Below are positions 56,654 to 64,000 of a stretch of 64,000 nt of DNA, piece by piece. The stretch lies in NCBI GenBank assembly GCA_017470325.1, contig JAFUES010000041.1:1-64000 (forward strand), read 5' to 3'. Each line of letters opens with the position of its first letter. Within the stretch, counting starts at the first letter, position 1. Under the pieces are notes generated by a model. It was given only the letters and a program-made list of their open reading frames with translations. It had not been told where the DNA came from and did no database searches. The stretch is from Oscillospiraceae bacterium (GTDB lineage Bacteria; Bacillota_A; Clostridia; Oscillospirales; Oscillospiraceae). The position numbers and the translations under genes were made by a program.

Positions 56654-57125
56654 CTTCCGCCTCCGTAAGCCTTTCTTTCAGCAGTACACGTCCCCGGTCC
56701 AGCCGGGTGCGGACGGTGGAGGCCGGGATACGCAGCAGCTGCGCGATCTCGGCGGCCTTGTAGCCCTCATAGTAGTGCAGATACAGGGTGACGCGGTATT
56801 TGCGGGGCAGGCCCATGACCAGGTCAAAGACCTCCCGGTTTTCCGGCGTGGAAAATACAGGCGACCCCAGATGTTCCTCCAGCGACTCGATCTTCCGCCA
56901 GGGAGAGGCCAGAGTCCGCTTGCACTCGTTGATGGTCACCCGGACCAGCCAGTGCTTCAGATGCGCCTCACTCTGAAAATCCCCGCGGCTGCGCAGCAGC
57001 CGGAAAAAGACCTCCTGGCCGGTGTCCTCCGCCGCGGCCGGGTCCTTCAGGTAATTCAGCGCGATCCGGTAAACCATATCCGCATATTGCTCCACCGCCT
57101 GGGTGAACTGCGTGTCTGTCAGCAT
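56646..57125 (-). CDS. ECF-type RNA polymerase sigma factor
   Basis: 159 residues; ATG 57125 after AAGGAG. Region 2 (YADMVYRIALNYLKDPAAAE, DTGQEVFFRLL) and region 4 (GLPRKYRVTLYLHYYEGYKA, IPASTVRTRLDRGRVLLKER) are present, with no region 3, as in extracytoplasmic-function sigma factors. It should activate its own operon and others when the membrane partner releases it. The signal is unknown. Confidence 0.92.
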   Translation of the reverse strand: MLTDTQFTQAVEQYADMVYRIALNYLKDPAAAEDTGQEVFFRLLRSRGDFQSEAHLKHWLVRVTINECKRTLASPWRKIESLEEHLGSPVFSTPENREVFDLVMGLPRKYRVTLYLHYYEGYKAAEIAQLLRIPASTVRTRLDRGRVLLKERLTEAEDV

Positions 57126-57194
57126 GCTGTGAGATTTCTCCTTGAAAAGCTTTTCACTATTAATACCCGGCAAAAAAGCGAAATGTCTCAAACA

Positions 57195-57236
57195 AAAAAA
57201 GGAAAAAGCGGCTGCCGGTCGGCAGCCGCTTTGGTA
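57195..57236 (-). terminator. Terminator of the DUF937 gene
   Basis: On the minus strand AAAGCGGCTGCCG and CGGCAGCCGCTTT flank a 2-base gap and run into TTTCCTTTTTTT. Confidence 0.82.
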
Positions 57237-57251
57237 TTGCACTGGATGGAC

Positions 57252-58136
57252 TTACTGCATGGCGCCCAGCAGGAGGCTCAGCAGATTGTTGCCGTTGAGG
57301 TTGTTGACACTGCTCTGCTGTACGGTCTGCTGGGTGGGAGTGACGCCCAGAAGGGAGCCCAACAGGCTGGGGCTCTGCTGCTGCGCGACCTGCTGCTGGG
57401 CAGCGGGAGCGCCGAAGAGAGAGCTGAGCAGGCCGCCGCTCTGCTGGGGAGCGGTCTGCGCCGGCTGCGTGGGGGTGATGCCCAGGAGAGAACCCAACAG
57501 GCCGGGGCTCTGCTGGCTGGTGGTCTGCTGCTGCGTGGGGGTGACGCCCAGGAGCGCGTCCAGCAGACCCATGCTGCTGCTCTGCTGCTGGGTGCTGGCG
57601 CCGCCCAGGAGGGAACCAAGCAGGCTACTGCCGATGGACTGCTGGGAAGCGGGAGCGGAAGCGCCGCCGAACATGGTCAGCAGGTCGGTCAGATCCAGGG
57701 TGCCGCTCTGTGCGGTGGACTGGTGGCTGGCGGAAGTGGTGGCTGCGGCCAACATGGCCAGCAGGGCCGGGGCCAGGGCGCCCAGACCGCGATTCACTTC
57801 ATCGGCGCTCAGGCCGGACTCGGCCGCCAGAGTCTGAACAGCGCGGGAGCTGTCGTCGCCCAGGATGTGCTTGACGATCTTGCCGCCGTCTTCCTCATCG
57901 GCTTCGGCAAACATCTCGTCCATGGAACGGGCGGTGCTGTGCTGGGTCAGAGCGCCCAGCAGGGACAGAGCGCCGCTCTGAGTGGAGGCGTTGCTGGTCA
58001 TATAACGCAGGAGCAGGGGGATGGCCAGGGGCAGGAGCTTTTTCAGGGCTCCGGAAGAAAGGCCGGTCTTGCCGGACAGGGCGCTGACAGCAGCGTCGGC
58101 CAGCATGACTTTCAAAAGTACACTAAGCAGATTCAT
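57252..58136 (-). CDS. DUF937 protein with Gln-rich LLGSLLG repeats
   Basis: 294 residues. Residues 1-~135 are DUF937 (LLSVLLKVMLADAAVSALSG, LAAESGLSADEVNRGLGALA). Residues ~165-275 hold five repeats of ~22 residues, each LLGSLLG followed by a Thr-Pro-Gln/Gln-Ser stretch (hydrophobic helix at 172, 191, 213, 236, 258; a final LLSLLLG at 285). Such low-complexity repeats promote self-association. No signal peptide. The encoding DNA (57312-57644) is repetitive. Role unknown. Confidence 0.85.
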   Translation of the reverse strand: MNLLSVLLKVMLADAAVSALSGKTGLSSGALKKLLPLAIPLLLRYMTSNASTQSGALSLLGALTQHSTARSMDEMFAEADEEDGGKIVKHILGDDSSRAVQTLAAESGLSADEVNRGLGALAPALLAMLAAATTSASHQSTAQSGTLDLTDLLTMFGGASAPASQQSIGSSLLGSLLGGASTQQQSSSMGLLDALLGVTPTQQQTTSQQSPGLLGSLLGITPTQPAQTAPQQSGGLLSSLFGAPAAQQQVAQQQSPSLLGSLLGVTPTQQTVQQSSVNNLNGNNLLSLLLGAMQ

Positions 58137-58212
58137 TTGAGTCCTCCTAAAGATTTTTGTAGGGGTGTGACTTGATTATACTATATGTTTCCGCAAATTT
58201 CACTACTTTCTT

Positions 58213-59463
58213 TTAATTTTTTTCCGCGTGGAAAGCCAGCTGCAGGGCGTTGAAGATCTCCGTGGACCAGACGTTCCAGGTGTGGCCGCCTTCCGTCTCA
58301 TGGAGGAAGGCGTTTTGCCCCTCGACCAGCCGGTCGGTGTAGAGGACGAGCTGCTGGAAATTGATGATCCCGGTGTCATGGGCCATGTCCGTGGTGCCGG
58401 CGGCGGAGTAGTACAGATAGATGGGATAGTCGATCAGCTCCGGTGAGTTGATCACGCCAAGGATGTAGTCCGGGTTGGTGCCGCCGCTGAAGCAGATGAA
58501 GTTGCCGAAGTAGGGCAGGTTCAGCCGCATGCCGGATACATAGGTGAAATAGGAGCCCCAGGAAAGCCCGCCCAGGGCGAAGTGCTGCCGGGCGGCCTCG
58601 ATCGCTTCCGGCGTGGCCTCGGCGGCGTAGGTGGCATAGGTATCCACAAGATGGGGCAGGATGATATCCCGCAGCTCCGCGGCCAGCCGCGCTTCGGTGG
58701 GATCACCCACATAATCACCGAAGTCCTCATACAGGCACACCGTGGCAATGATCACCGGCCGGATGATCTCCTCCTCGATCATCCGGTCGAAGATGGTGCG
58801 CACCTGCACCCCTTCCCGGTCGGGTACATAATGGGGATAGGTGAGCCAGGCGGTCTCATCGTCTCCGGTACCGTGGAGCAGGATCAGCAGATCATACTGT
58901 CCCTCCGGGTCATAACCGTAGGGCAGGTAGATCATCAGGCGCCGGGTATATGTCACCCAGCCGGGCTCCGCGTTCTGGTATTCCCAGGTCTCGATGGTGC
59001 CGGGATGCTCGCACTCCTCGTAGAAGCGGTCCGGCAGCACATAGTCGTAAAAGACCGGCTCCGCCCCGCAGGCACAGACGCCGCCGATGAATTCGTGGAT
59101 CACGGTTTGCCCGCAGACGGTGCATTTGCGGGCCTTGGGATCGTGGATCGGATGCTCACAGACGGTCCCGCAGACAGTGCAGACCCCATCCTTCCAGTCA
59201 GGGTGCCGGCAAGCCAGGCCGCAGACGGTGCAGATCCCATCTTCCCAGCTTGGGTGCTCGCAGGGCAGGCCGCAGACGGTGCATAGCCCGTTTTCCCAAT
59301 TCGGATGACCGCAGACAGTGTCGCACGCGATGCAGACGCCGTGATCCCAGCCGGGATGGGGACAGGGCGTGGGCTCCGGCGTGGGCGCGGGACGTCCCAT
59401 GGCGCAGCCGCCCAGCAGCAGGGCCAGGAGCAGCAGGGACAGGATCCAAAGCTTGGGGCGCAT
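58213..59463 (-). CDS. Lipoprotein esterase with Cys/His repeat stalk
   Basis: 416 residues; lipobox LLGGCA (Cys20). Residues 34-~118 are tandem repeats of 17 residues, C-x-H-P-x-W-x-x-G-x-C-x-x-C, starting at 34, 51, 68, 85 and (imperfect) 102, then a last CACGAE. Each could bind a metal ion or form disulfides. Residues ~165-416 are an esterase-D/feruloyl-esterase-type hydrolase: LLILLHGTGDDETAW, nucleophile GLSWGS (Ser301), EGGHTW (His394). It acts outside the cell, probably on acylated glycans. No other wall genes are adjacent. Its start ATG 59463 follows AGGAGG. Confidence 0.88.
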   Translation of the reverse strand: MRPKLWILSLLLLALLLGGCAMGRPAPTPEPTPCPHPGWDHGVCIACDTVCGHPNWENGLCTVCGLPCEHPSWEDGICTVCGLACRHPDWKDGVCTVCGTVCEHPIHDPKARKCTVCGQTVIHEFIGGVCACGAEPVFYDYVLPDRFYEECEHPGTIETWEYQNAEPGWVTYTRRLMIYLPYGYDPEGQYDLLILLHGTGDDETAWLTYPHYVPDREGVQVRTIFDRMIEEEIIRPVIIATVCLYEDFGDYVGDPTEARLAAELRDIILPHLVDTYATYAAEATPEAIEAARQHFALGGLSWGSYFTYVSGMRLNLPYFGNFICFSGGTNPDYILGVINSPELIDYPIYLYYSAAGTTDMAHDTGIINFQQLVLYTDRLVEGQNAFLHETEGGHTWNVWSTEIFNALQLAFHAEKN

Positions 59464-59526
59464 AGCGGGCACCTCCTTAAACGACATAATTCTTTTTTAT
59501 TATATCGGGAAGCGCCGCAATTGTAA

Positions 59527-59775
59527 ATGCCCGGCAGAGCGGAAGCATTTGAAGATTTGGACTATGAATCCCCAAATTCCTGTGCTATACTGTATTTTGA
59601 GAAAGACTATGCTCCTGATGTTGAGTCAGAATCAGAGGCCATCCGTACCCTGGCCGCAGCGGAGGGCGCCTGCAGCGTCACCGCCTACGATGCTCTCAGC
59701 GGTCTCAGACCGGTGGAGGAACTGATGGAACGGATCCGGGCCGGATGGCCCACCATGAAACGGGAGGAACCATAA
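59527..59775 (+). CDS. Hypothetical protein before the aldolase gene
   Basis: 82 residues, soluble, acidic. The ATG at 59527 has only a weak upstream purine stretch. The stop is directly followed by the aldolase ATG (59776), so it may be coupled. LRPVEELMERIRAGWP near the end looks like natural protein. No family recognised; it could be a fragment of a longer gene. Confidence 0.5.
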   Translation: MPGRAEAFEDLDYESPNSCAILYFEKDYAPDVESESEAIRTLAAAEGACSVTAYDALSGLRPVEELMERIRAGWPTMKREEP

Positions 59776-60621
59776 ATGCTTGTCAATATGAAAGAGATGC
59801 TTCGCTCTGCGCAAGAGGGCAAATACGGCGTGGGCTTTTTCGACACCGTCAATGTGGAGATGGTGCGCGCTGTCATTGAGACCGCGGAGGAGCTGCGCGC
59901 CCCAGTCATGGTGGGCATCACCCAGACCATGCTGCCCGTCATGCCGCTGGAGCGAGCGGCGGAGATCATGCTCCCCGCGGCGGAGAAGGCCAGCGTGCCG
60001 GTCTGCGTACACTTTGACCACGGTCTGGATTTTGAGACCTGCATGGCCGCCTTGAAGCTGGGCTTTCGCTCCATCATGTACGACTGCTCCACCGCCCCCT
60101 ATGAGGAGAATGTGGCACAGCTGGCGGAGATGGTGCGGATCTGCCACGCCGAGGACGTCACCGTGGAGGGCGAGCTGGGCCACGTGGGCGACAATGAGGG
60201 CGCGGGGAAGCTGTCCAATCCCAGCGACTTCTACACCGATCCGGACGTGGCCGCGGACTTTGCCGCCCGCACCGGGATCGACGCCCTGGCCGTGGCGGTG
60301 GGCAACGCCCACGGAGATTACAAATTCCCACCCAAGCTGGACTTTGAGCGGATCCGGAAGATCGCGGAGCTCACACGGCTGCCCCTGGTGCTCCACGGCG
60401 GCAGTGGTCTGGCCGACGGCGATTTTCGCCGGGCGGTCAGCGAGGGGATATGCAAGGTGAACATCTTCACCGACCTGGACAGAGCGGGAAGGCTTGGGAT
60501 CGAGGAGGGACTTCGCGCCGGAGCCGGGACCATGCTGGGCCTGATCCCCTATGAGATCGCCGCCATGAAAGTGGTGGCGGCGGAGAAGATCCGTCTCTTC
60601 GGCTCGGAAGGAAAAGTCTGA
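59776..60621 (+). CDS. Class II ketose-bisphosphate aldolase
   Basis: 281 residues; ATG behind GGGAGG (59763). Zinc and substrate motifs: VHFDHGLDF (catalytic Asp and Zn His), VEGELGHVGDNEG, AVGNAHGDYKFP and LHGGSGLADGDFR. The layout is that of GatY/KbaY/FbaA-type aldolases that cleave fructose-, tagatose- or related ketose bisphosphates. The exact sugar cannot be read from sequence, and no sugar transporter adjoins. Confidence 0.9.
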   Translation: MLVNMKEMLRSAQEGKYGVGFFDTVNVEMVRAVIETAEELRAPVMVGITQTMLPVMPLERAAEIMLPAAEKASVPVCVHFDHGLDFETCMAALKLGFRSIMYDCSTAPYEENVAQLAEMVRICHAEDVTVEGELGHVGDNEGAGKLSNPSDFYTDPDVAADFAARTGIDALAVAVGNAHGDYKFPPKLDFERIRKIAELTRLPLVLHGGSGLADGDFRRAVSEGICKVNIFTDLDRAGRLGIEEGLRAGAGTMLGLIPYEIAAMKVVAAEKIRLFGSEGKV

Positions 60622-60663
60622 ATAGGACTGTCAGAAAGAAATCGACCAAAGGAGGGAGATACG

Positions 60664-62109
60664 ATGGCAAAGTTTTGTCCGCGCTGCGGCGCCCCGGTGC
60701 AGCCTCGGTTTGCCTTCTGCCCCAAGTGTGGGGCGGCCCTGCCCGCGCTCCCGGAGGAGCCGGCAGCAGCTGCTCCGACTACTCGGATGCAGGAGGTGCA
60801 GCCCACGGCGCCCGCCGTACACAAGGCTGCCGAGACACTGGCCGCACCCAATGTGGCTGAAGCCCCGGCAACCTCTGCCGGCAGCACATCCGCGCCCGCC
60901 GGTACCGTCACCTTTCAATGTATGGACAGCGGCGTGACCATCGCCACCGCCGCAGTCCCGGAGGGCTTCTCCTATGCGGCGAAGCTTTTCCCGGAGGACT
61001 TCAACGATTTCTCCCCGCTGCGGGATGCCGTCATGGTCTACAACAAGGACCTGGGCATCACCATACGGACGGACTCCAAGGTCTTCTGGGAGGAGTACAT
61101 GTCCGTCCTTATGAAGCAGGGGGCCGCCCTGGGCGGGATCAACCCCGACAACGAGGCCGCTTTCCGGGAGCCGGAGGATCTGATGCAGGCCTACGGCAAG
61201 CCCTCGGAAAACGCCGTGCTGGTCCCGGCGGCCAGGGCCACGCTGCCCGGCTGGTTTGCGCAGAACGGGCAGACACTGCTCAACGCCATGATCCAGCAGG
61301 TGATCGATTCGGACCAGCTGGTCTCCAATGTGAAGACCGAGATCCTCAACGCGGCCTGCGAGCCGATCATGATGCGCTTTGTGGGGAAGGAAAACGGAAA
61401 GGACATCGTCGTCCTTGTGGGCTGTGAGTTCATGGGCTTCGAGTGCCGCAATGCCATCAGCCCCCTGACCATGATGGGCGGAACCCTGGGACTGATCGGC
61501 GGCTTGATGAGCATGAAGCAGAGCAGCGGCTCCGGGCAGATCGATGGCAGCATCCCCCTGGGCCACAGCCGGGACTTTGGCAAGAAGCCGGACATCATCC
61601 ACTGGGGCTACAACCGGATCTACTCCTGCGTCACGCCGCCGGAGCGGGAGCGGGAAGCCACGGAAGCCTTTCTGCGTTTCGTGGTGTCGTTCCGCCCCGA
61701 CGCGGCGCTGCAGCGCCGCCGGGCCCAGCGGGAGGCGGAAATCCAGATGCAGACCATCCAGCGCTCCAACGGCATCGCCGCCCAGGCCAGGCACAATCAG
61801 ATGCTGGCTCAGCAGCGGGCCATGGAGACTTCCCGGATGATCGCCAGGAACAGTGCGGAGATCTCCGCCGGGATCATGGATTCCTGGAACCAGAAGATGG
61901 CTTCCGATTCCCGCATCAGTGAGGCGCGTTCGGAGGCGATCCGCGGGGTGAACACCTACCAGACTACTTACGGCTCGCCGGTGGAGGTCAGCGTCGCAGC
62001 CGACCATGTCTATCAGAACAACTACGGCGACGTCTATGGCGTCTCCGGGTCCGCCGTGGATCAGGAGCTGCTCAACCGGCTTGACTGGACCGAGATCCAT
62101 CAGAAATAG
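60664..62109 (+). CDS. Zinc-ribbon protein of unknown function (481 aa)
   Basis: ATG behind GGAGGG. N-terminal double-Cys ribbon (CPRC and CPKC, residues 5-24), an Ala/Pro/Thr linker to ~75, then a large mixed domain (VTFQCMDSGVTIATAAVPEG, GHSRDFGKKPDIIHWGYNRI) and a Gln/Arg-rich helical stretch at ~350-410. No membrane helix is clear, except a Gly-rich segment near 275. The gene product shares its ribbon style with the next gene. Possibly a scaffold or adaptor; unknown. Confidence 0.8.
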   Translation: MAKFCPRCGAPVQPRFAFCPKCGAALPALPEEPAAAAPTTRMQEVQPTAPAVHKAAETLAAPNVAEAPATSAGSTSAPAGTVTFQCMDSGVTIATAAVPEGFSYAAKLFPEDFNDFSPLRDAVMVYNKDLGITIRTDSKVFWEEYMSVLMKQGAALGGINPDNEAAFREPEDLMQAYGKPSENAVLVPAARATLPGWFAQNGQTLLNAMIQQVIDSDQLVSNVKTEILNAACEPIMMRFVGKENGKDIVVLVGCEFMGFECRNAISPLTMMGGTLGLIGGLMSMKQSSGSGQIDGSIPLGHSRDFGKKPDIIHWGYNRIYSCVTPPEREREATEAFLRFVVSFRPDAALQRRRAQREAEIQMQTIQRSNGIAAQARHNQMLAQQRAMETSRMIARNSAEISAGIMDSWNQKMASDSRISEARSEAIRGVNTYQTTYGSPVEVSVAADHVYQNNYGDVYGVSGSAVDQELLNRLDWTEIHQK

Positions 62110-62120
62110 GAGGGGCGATC

Positions 62121-62594
62121 ATGAGTGAACTGCAGTTTTGCCCCCATTGCGGACAGCGGTTGGAGCTGAGCACAGAGTATCAGACGGCCTTCTGCCCCTA
62201 TTGCGGCAAACCCATCGGGCCGCAGAGCACAGAGCCGGAAGCGGCCCCGGTCCTGGAAGAGAAGATCCCGGTGACGGCGGCGAAAAAAGGCAGGGTCTCC
62301 GCCCCAGCGCGGGGGAGAGGCCGGGGAGGGCCCACGCTTGTCGGCTGGTATCTGGCAGTCCTCGCCTGGGCGCTGTGCTTCGGCGTGCTACTCTGGGTCG
62401 CTGAGGAGACCGACATGGCGTCCCAATTTTCCGTGCTGCTTCCGCTTGTGGCGCTGGCGTCGTTTCCCATCTGGTTCCCCAGGTTCCACCCCTGGCGGCG
62501 GATCCCGGAGAAGCGCCGGGGCGTATGGCTCCGCTGGAGCGTGATCATGGCGGTCCTGTTGGTGGTCGTGTTCCTGCTGGTCATCGGACTGTGA
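62121..62594 (+). CDS. Zinc-ribbon membrane protein (157 aa)
   Basis: ATG 11 bases after the previous stop, behind AGGAGGGG. Ribbon CPHC and CPYC (residues 7-28), a basic linker, and three hydrophobic helices (about 75-95, 103-120 and 140-157). It lacks enzymatic motifs. Coupled with the zinc-ribbon gene before it; the pair may form a membrane-attached complex. Function unknown. Confidence 0.8.
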   Translation: MSELQFCPHCGQRLELSTEYQTAFCPYCGKPIGPQSTEPEAAPVLEEKIPVTAAKKGRVSAPARGRGRGGPTLVGWYLAVLAWALCFGVLLWVAEETDMASQFSVLLPLVALASFPIWFPRFHPWRRIPEKRRGVWLRWSVIMAVLLVVVFLLVIGL

Positions 62595-62709
62595 TCGGGG
62601 CTTATTGAACAGAAATGGATATCAAAAAAGGACTTCCTTTAGCCGGGTGTTCATAAGACAGTTTTGAAAGCCAAACTGATTTGGGCATCTGGCTGGCAGG
62701 GTTGGCAAC

Positions 62710-62758
62710 AAAAAGGAAGATGATCTGTATTTTCATGTGCAGGTCATCTTCCTTTTTT
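62710..62758 (+). terminator. Terminator hairpin
   Basis: AAAAAGGAAGATGATCTG pairs with CAGGTCATCTTCCTTTTT (one G-T pair) over a 12-base loop. It lies 115 bases after the zinc-ribbon pair. Bases 62595-62709 hold no gene I can see. Confidence 0.75.
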
Positions 62759-62820
62759 ACGGTATAGAGCTGTAATTGTTAATTTGCTTACTTTTTCTCT
62801 TCACCGGTACCCAGATCGCA

Positions 62821-62892
62821 CTAGTCCTCTTTATCCGATTCTCGGATGGAATCGAGGATCAGTCGTTCCGTCTCTATTTGTTCTAACTTCAT
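62821..62892 (-). pseudogene. Truncated GNAT acetyltransferase start (23 codons)
   Basis: On the minus strand ATG 62892 opens MKLEQIETERLILDSIRESD and ends three codons later at TAG 62821-62823. TERLIL is the usual beginning of RimJ/RimL-type acetyltransferases, which have ~170 residues. The rest is gone. It starts 18 bases after the stop of the hydrolase remnant, so both were once one operon. Confidence 0.6.
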
Positions 62893-62909
62893 GAGGTTCT
62901 CACTCCGTT

Positions 62910-63205
62910 CTATTGCTGCCTTTCTCTCAAGATCCAGTCGTCCAAAAACCGCATCTGTGCCTCCGTGTGAAACCAGTGCTCGCCGCCTTCCATCACGGTG
63001 AGCGTGGCGCTGTGTTTTTCCGCAAAGTCGATGATGGTTTCAAGCGATGTCAGGTTGTCACGGCTCCCATAGAGGATCTTTGTTGGCGCCATCCAGTCGA
63101 TGGGGTGATTTCGTACATAGCAGAGATACTCCCAGGATAAGTCCTCGCCAAATGCGGTGTGGATCGTCCCTTTGTGTTTCAGCTCCGCCTCGGTTATATT
63201 CGCCC
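62910..63205 (-). pseudogene. Alpha/beta hydrolase, C-terminal fragment
   Basis: About 95 residues of a hydrolase end: GEDLSWEYLCYVRNHPIDWM, TKILYGSRDNLTS (acid) and VMEGGEHWFHTE (His). The nucleophile half is missing. The reading breaks at about 63205, where a serine recombinase tail begins on the opposite strand. Confidence 0.7.
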
Positions 63206-63563
63206 ATTCGTGAGGATCTACGAGGACAACGTAGCCGGAAAGCTGAGTGATGAACGTTTTTCTGTCATGAGCAGCAGCTATGAAGAAGAGCAGCAGGCCT
63301 TGAAAACGAACGCTGAGACATTGCGGCAGGAGATCGAAGTACAGGAACAGCAGAATCAGAATTTGGAACTGTTTATTCAGAAGGTCCATCAGTATGCGGA
63401 TCTGGACGAATTGACCGCTTATGCAGCCCATGATCTGATCAAGGCGATCTACATTGGGGCACCGGATAAGAGCAGTGGAAAGCGGCGTCAGAGCATCAGT
63501 ATCTGCTATGATTTCGTGGGTTTTATCCCTCTGGATGAACTGATGAAACAGGAAACGGCATGA
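63205..63563 (+). pseudogene. Large serine recombinase, C-terminal (DUF4368) fragment
   Basis: About 119 residues with no start: RIYEDNVAGKLSDERF, then a coiled coil and YAAHDLIKAIYIGAPDKSSG and CYDFVGFIPLDELMKQETA. These are the end of the zinc-ribbon/DUF4368 part of TnpX-type recombinases, which move conjugative elements in Clostridia. The catalytic domain is absent. It marks a former insertion into the hydrolase gene followed by deletion. Confidence 0.78.
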
Positions 63564-63763
63564 CCCGTAAGTCATGCCGTCCCTGCAAAACACTATAAAA
63601 CTGTTTTACGACACCCGCCCATTCGGAAGTCCTTTTTTGGTGCACCTGGGCAATCCAAATCCGAACCGGGTTTCAAGTTCGCATGGGGAGAGTGCGAGAG
63701 GGGAGGGTATGACCCTCTCGCCATATTCGAGCGAAGCGGATCTTTGCCCGCCGCAGGCGGGCC
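63564..63763. other. Intergenic with hairpins only
   Basis: No gene seen. Two hairpins are present: GCGAGAGGG/CCCTCTCGC near 63693-63721 and GCCCGCC/GGCGGGC at 63746-63762. Confidence 0.5.
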
Positions 63764-63806
63764 ACCAGAAAAGGGGAAATCCTGTTCGGATTTCCCCTTT
63801 TCTGGT
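63764..63806 (-). terminator. Terminator overlapping the tRNA-Leu 3' end
   Basis: ACCAGAAAAGGGGAAATCC and its exact reverse complement flank TGTTC. On the minus strand its first arm begins in the CCA end of tRNA-Leu. Confidence 0.65.
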
Positions 63807-63889
63807 GCCGGTGATGCGACTCGAACGCACACGACTAAAAAAGTCAAGGGATTTTAAGTCCCTGGTGTCTACCATTCCACCACACCGGC
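63803..63889 (-). tRNA. tRNA-Leu (TAA)
   Basis: On the minus strand acceptor GCCGGTG pairs with CACCGGC; the anticodon loop CTTAAAA gives TAA; a long variable arm (GACTTTTTTAGTC) marks a class II tRNA; T loop TTCGAGT and encoded CCA are present. Confidence 0.94.
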
Positions 63890-63926
63890 GCGGCACACTC
63901 AATGTATCACTTGGGGGGAAAAGTGT

Positions 63927-63966
63927 CAAGCAGAACACCGCAGCAAGACGGTGTTCTGCTTGTTTT
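63927..63966 (-). terminator. Terminator of the gene at the right edge
   Basis: CAAGCAGAACACCG pairs exactly with CGGTGTTCTGCTTG across an 8-base loop, 17 bases after the stop at 63980 on the minus strand. Confidence 0.7.
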
Positions 63967-63979
63967 GCGCGATCTGTGT

Positions 63980-64000
63980 TTACTCCACGGTGACCAGACC
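63980..64000 (-). CDS. 3' end of a gene leaving the window
   Basis: Only six codons and the TAA are inside: the product ends GLVTVE. A C-terminal VTVE is typical of GlmS (glucosamine-6-phosphate synthase, usually KSVTVE), but six residues are far too few to assign it. Confidence 0.4.
   Translation of the reverse strand, partial: GLVTVE

Overview
The window is chromosomal DNA from a spore-forming, GC-rich, anaerobic member of the Clostridia, most likely the order Oscillospirales (gut Oscillibacter, Flavonifractor or Dysosmobacter type). The evidence is SpoIIP, a YpeB-like germination protein and a SleB/CwlJ-type hydrolase, AGGAGG-type ribosome binding sites, reverse rubrerythrin and rubredoxin oxygen defence, several Fe-S and radical SAM proteins, and high GC in conserved genes. 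The genus is an inference from gene content, not a measured identity.

Layout. 1-1050: the 3' end of a 23S rRNA gene, tRNA-Glu and tRNA-Lys lying between 23S and 5S, the 5S gene, then tRNA-Asn, tRNA-Met and tRNA-Trp and a terminator. 1.1-20 kb: an accessory-looking stretch. It opens with a truncated tyrosine recombinase next to the tRNA cluster. It then carries small zinc-ribbon and membrane proteins, a LysR-linked Fe-S/DUF92/amidohydrolase operon, a Fic protein, a peptide deformylase cluster, and many single hydrolases. A 110-150 bp cassette made of the deformylase promoter and leader occurs three times (9.2, 12.5, 16.3 kb) in front of three unrelated genes, so promoters have been copied here. 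20-28 kb: housekeeping-type enzymes (ThpR, acylphosphatase, patatin, MATE exporter, Na/phosphate cotransporter).

28-37.3 kb: a ten-gene Mrp/Mbh-type antiporter operon. Its order matches the membrane arm of membrane-bound hydrogenases (E, F, G, DUF4040, fused MbhE+B, C, D), but three more antiporter-like subunits follow instead of a redox module. A hypB gene lies convergent to it. 37-43 kb: a solute-binding lipoprotein, HAD phosphatase, RsmG, SleB-like lipoprotein, TSCPD protein and SpoIIP. 43-45.2 kb: a peroxide-defence operon under two Fur/PerR-type operators. A PerR-like regulator is fused in frame to four tandem rubredoxin-type modules, followed by reverse rubrerythrin and a short rubredoxin.

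45.2-52 kb: ypeB and gltX (minus strand) and trpS and tagO (plus strand). The gltX-trpS divergent intergenic holds a ~206 bp element made almost wholly of six consecutive perfect hairpins, bounded by terminal inverted repeats. 50.5-62.6 kb: small unknown Oscillospirales-type genes, a 3-methyladenine glycosylase/DtxR pair, radical SAM and cation-efflux genes, a sigma/anti-sigma pair, a DUF937 protein with Gln-rich repeats, a lipoprotein esterase with a Cys/His repeat stalk, and a class II aldolase. 62.6-64 kb: gene debris (GNAT start, alpha/beta hydrolase end, large serine recombinase tail), tRNA-Leu, and the last codons of a gene leaving the window.

Strongest candidates for something undescribed are the PerR-(rubredoxin)4 fusion with an internal ribosome binding site, the hairpin-array element before trpS, the thrice-copied deformylase promoter cassette, and the hydrogenase-less Mbh-like antiporter operon.
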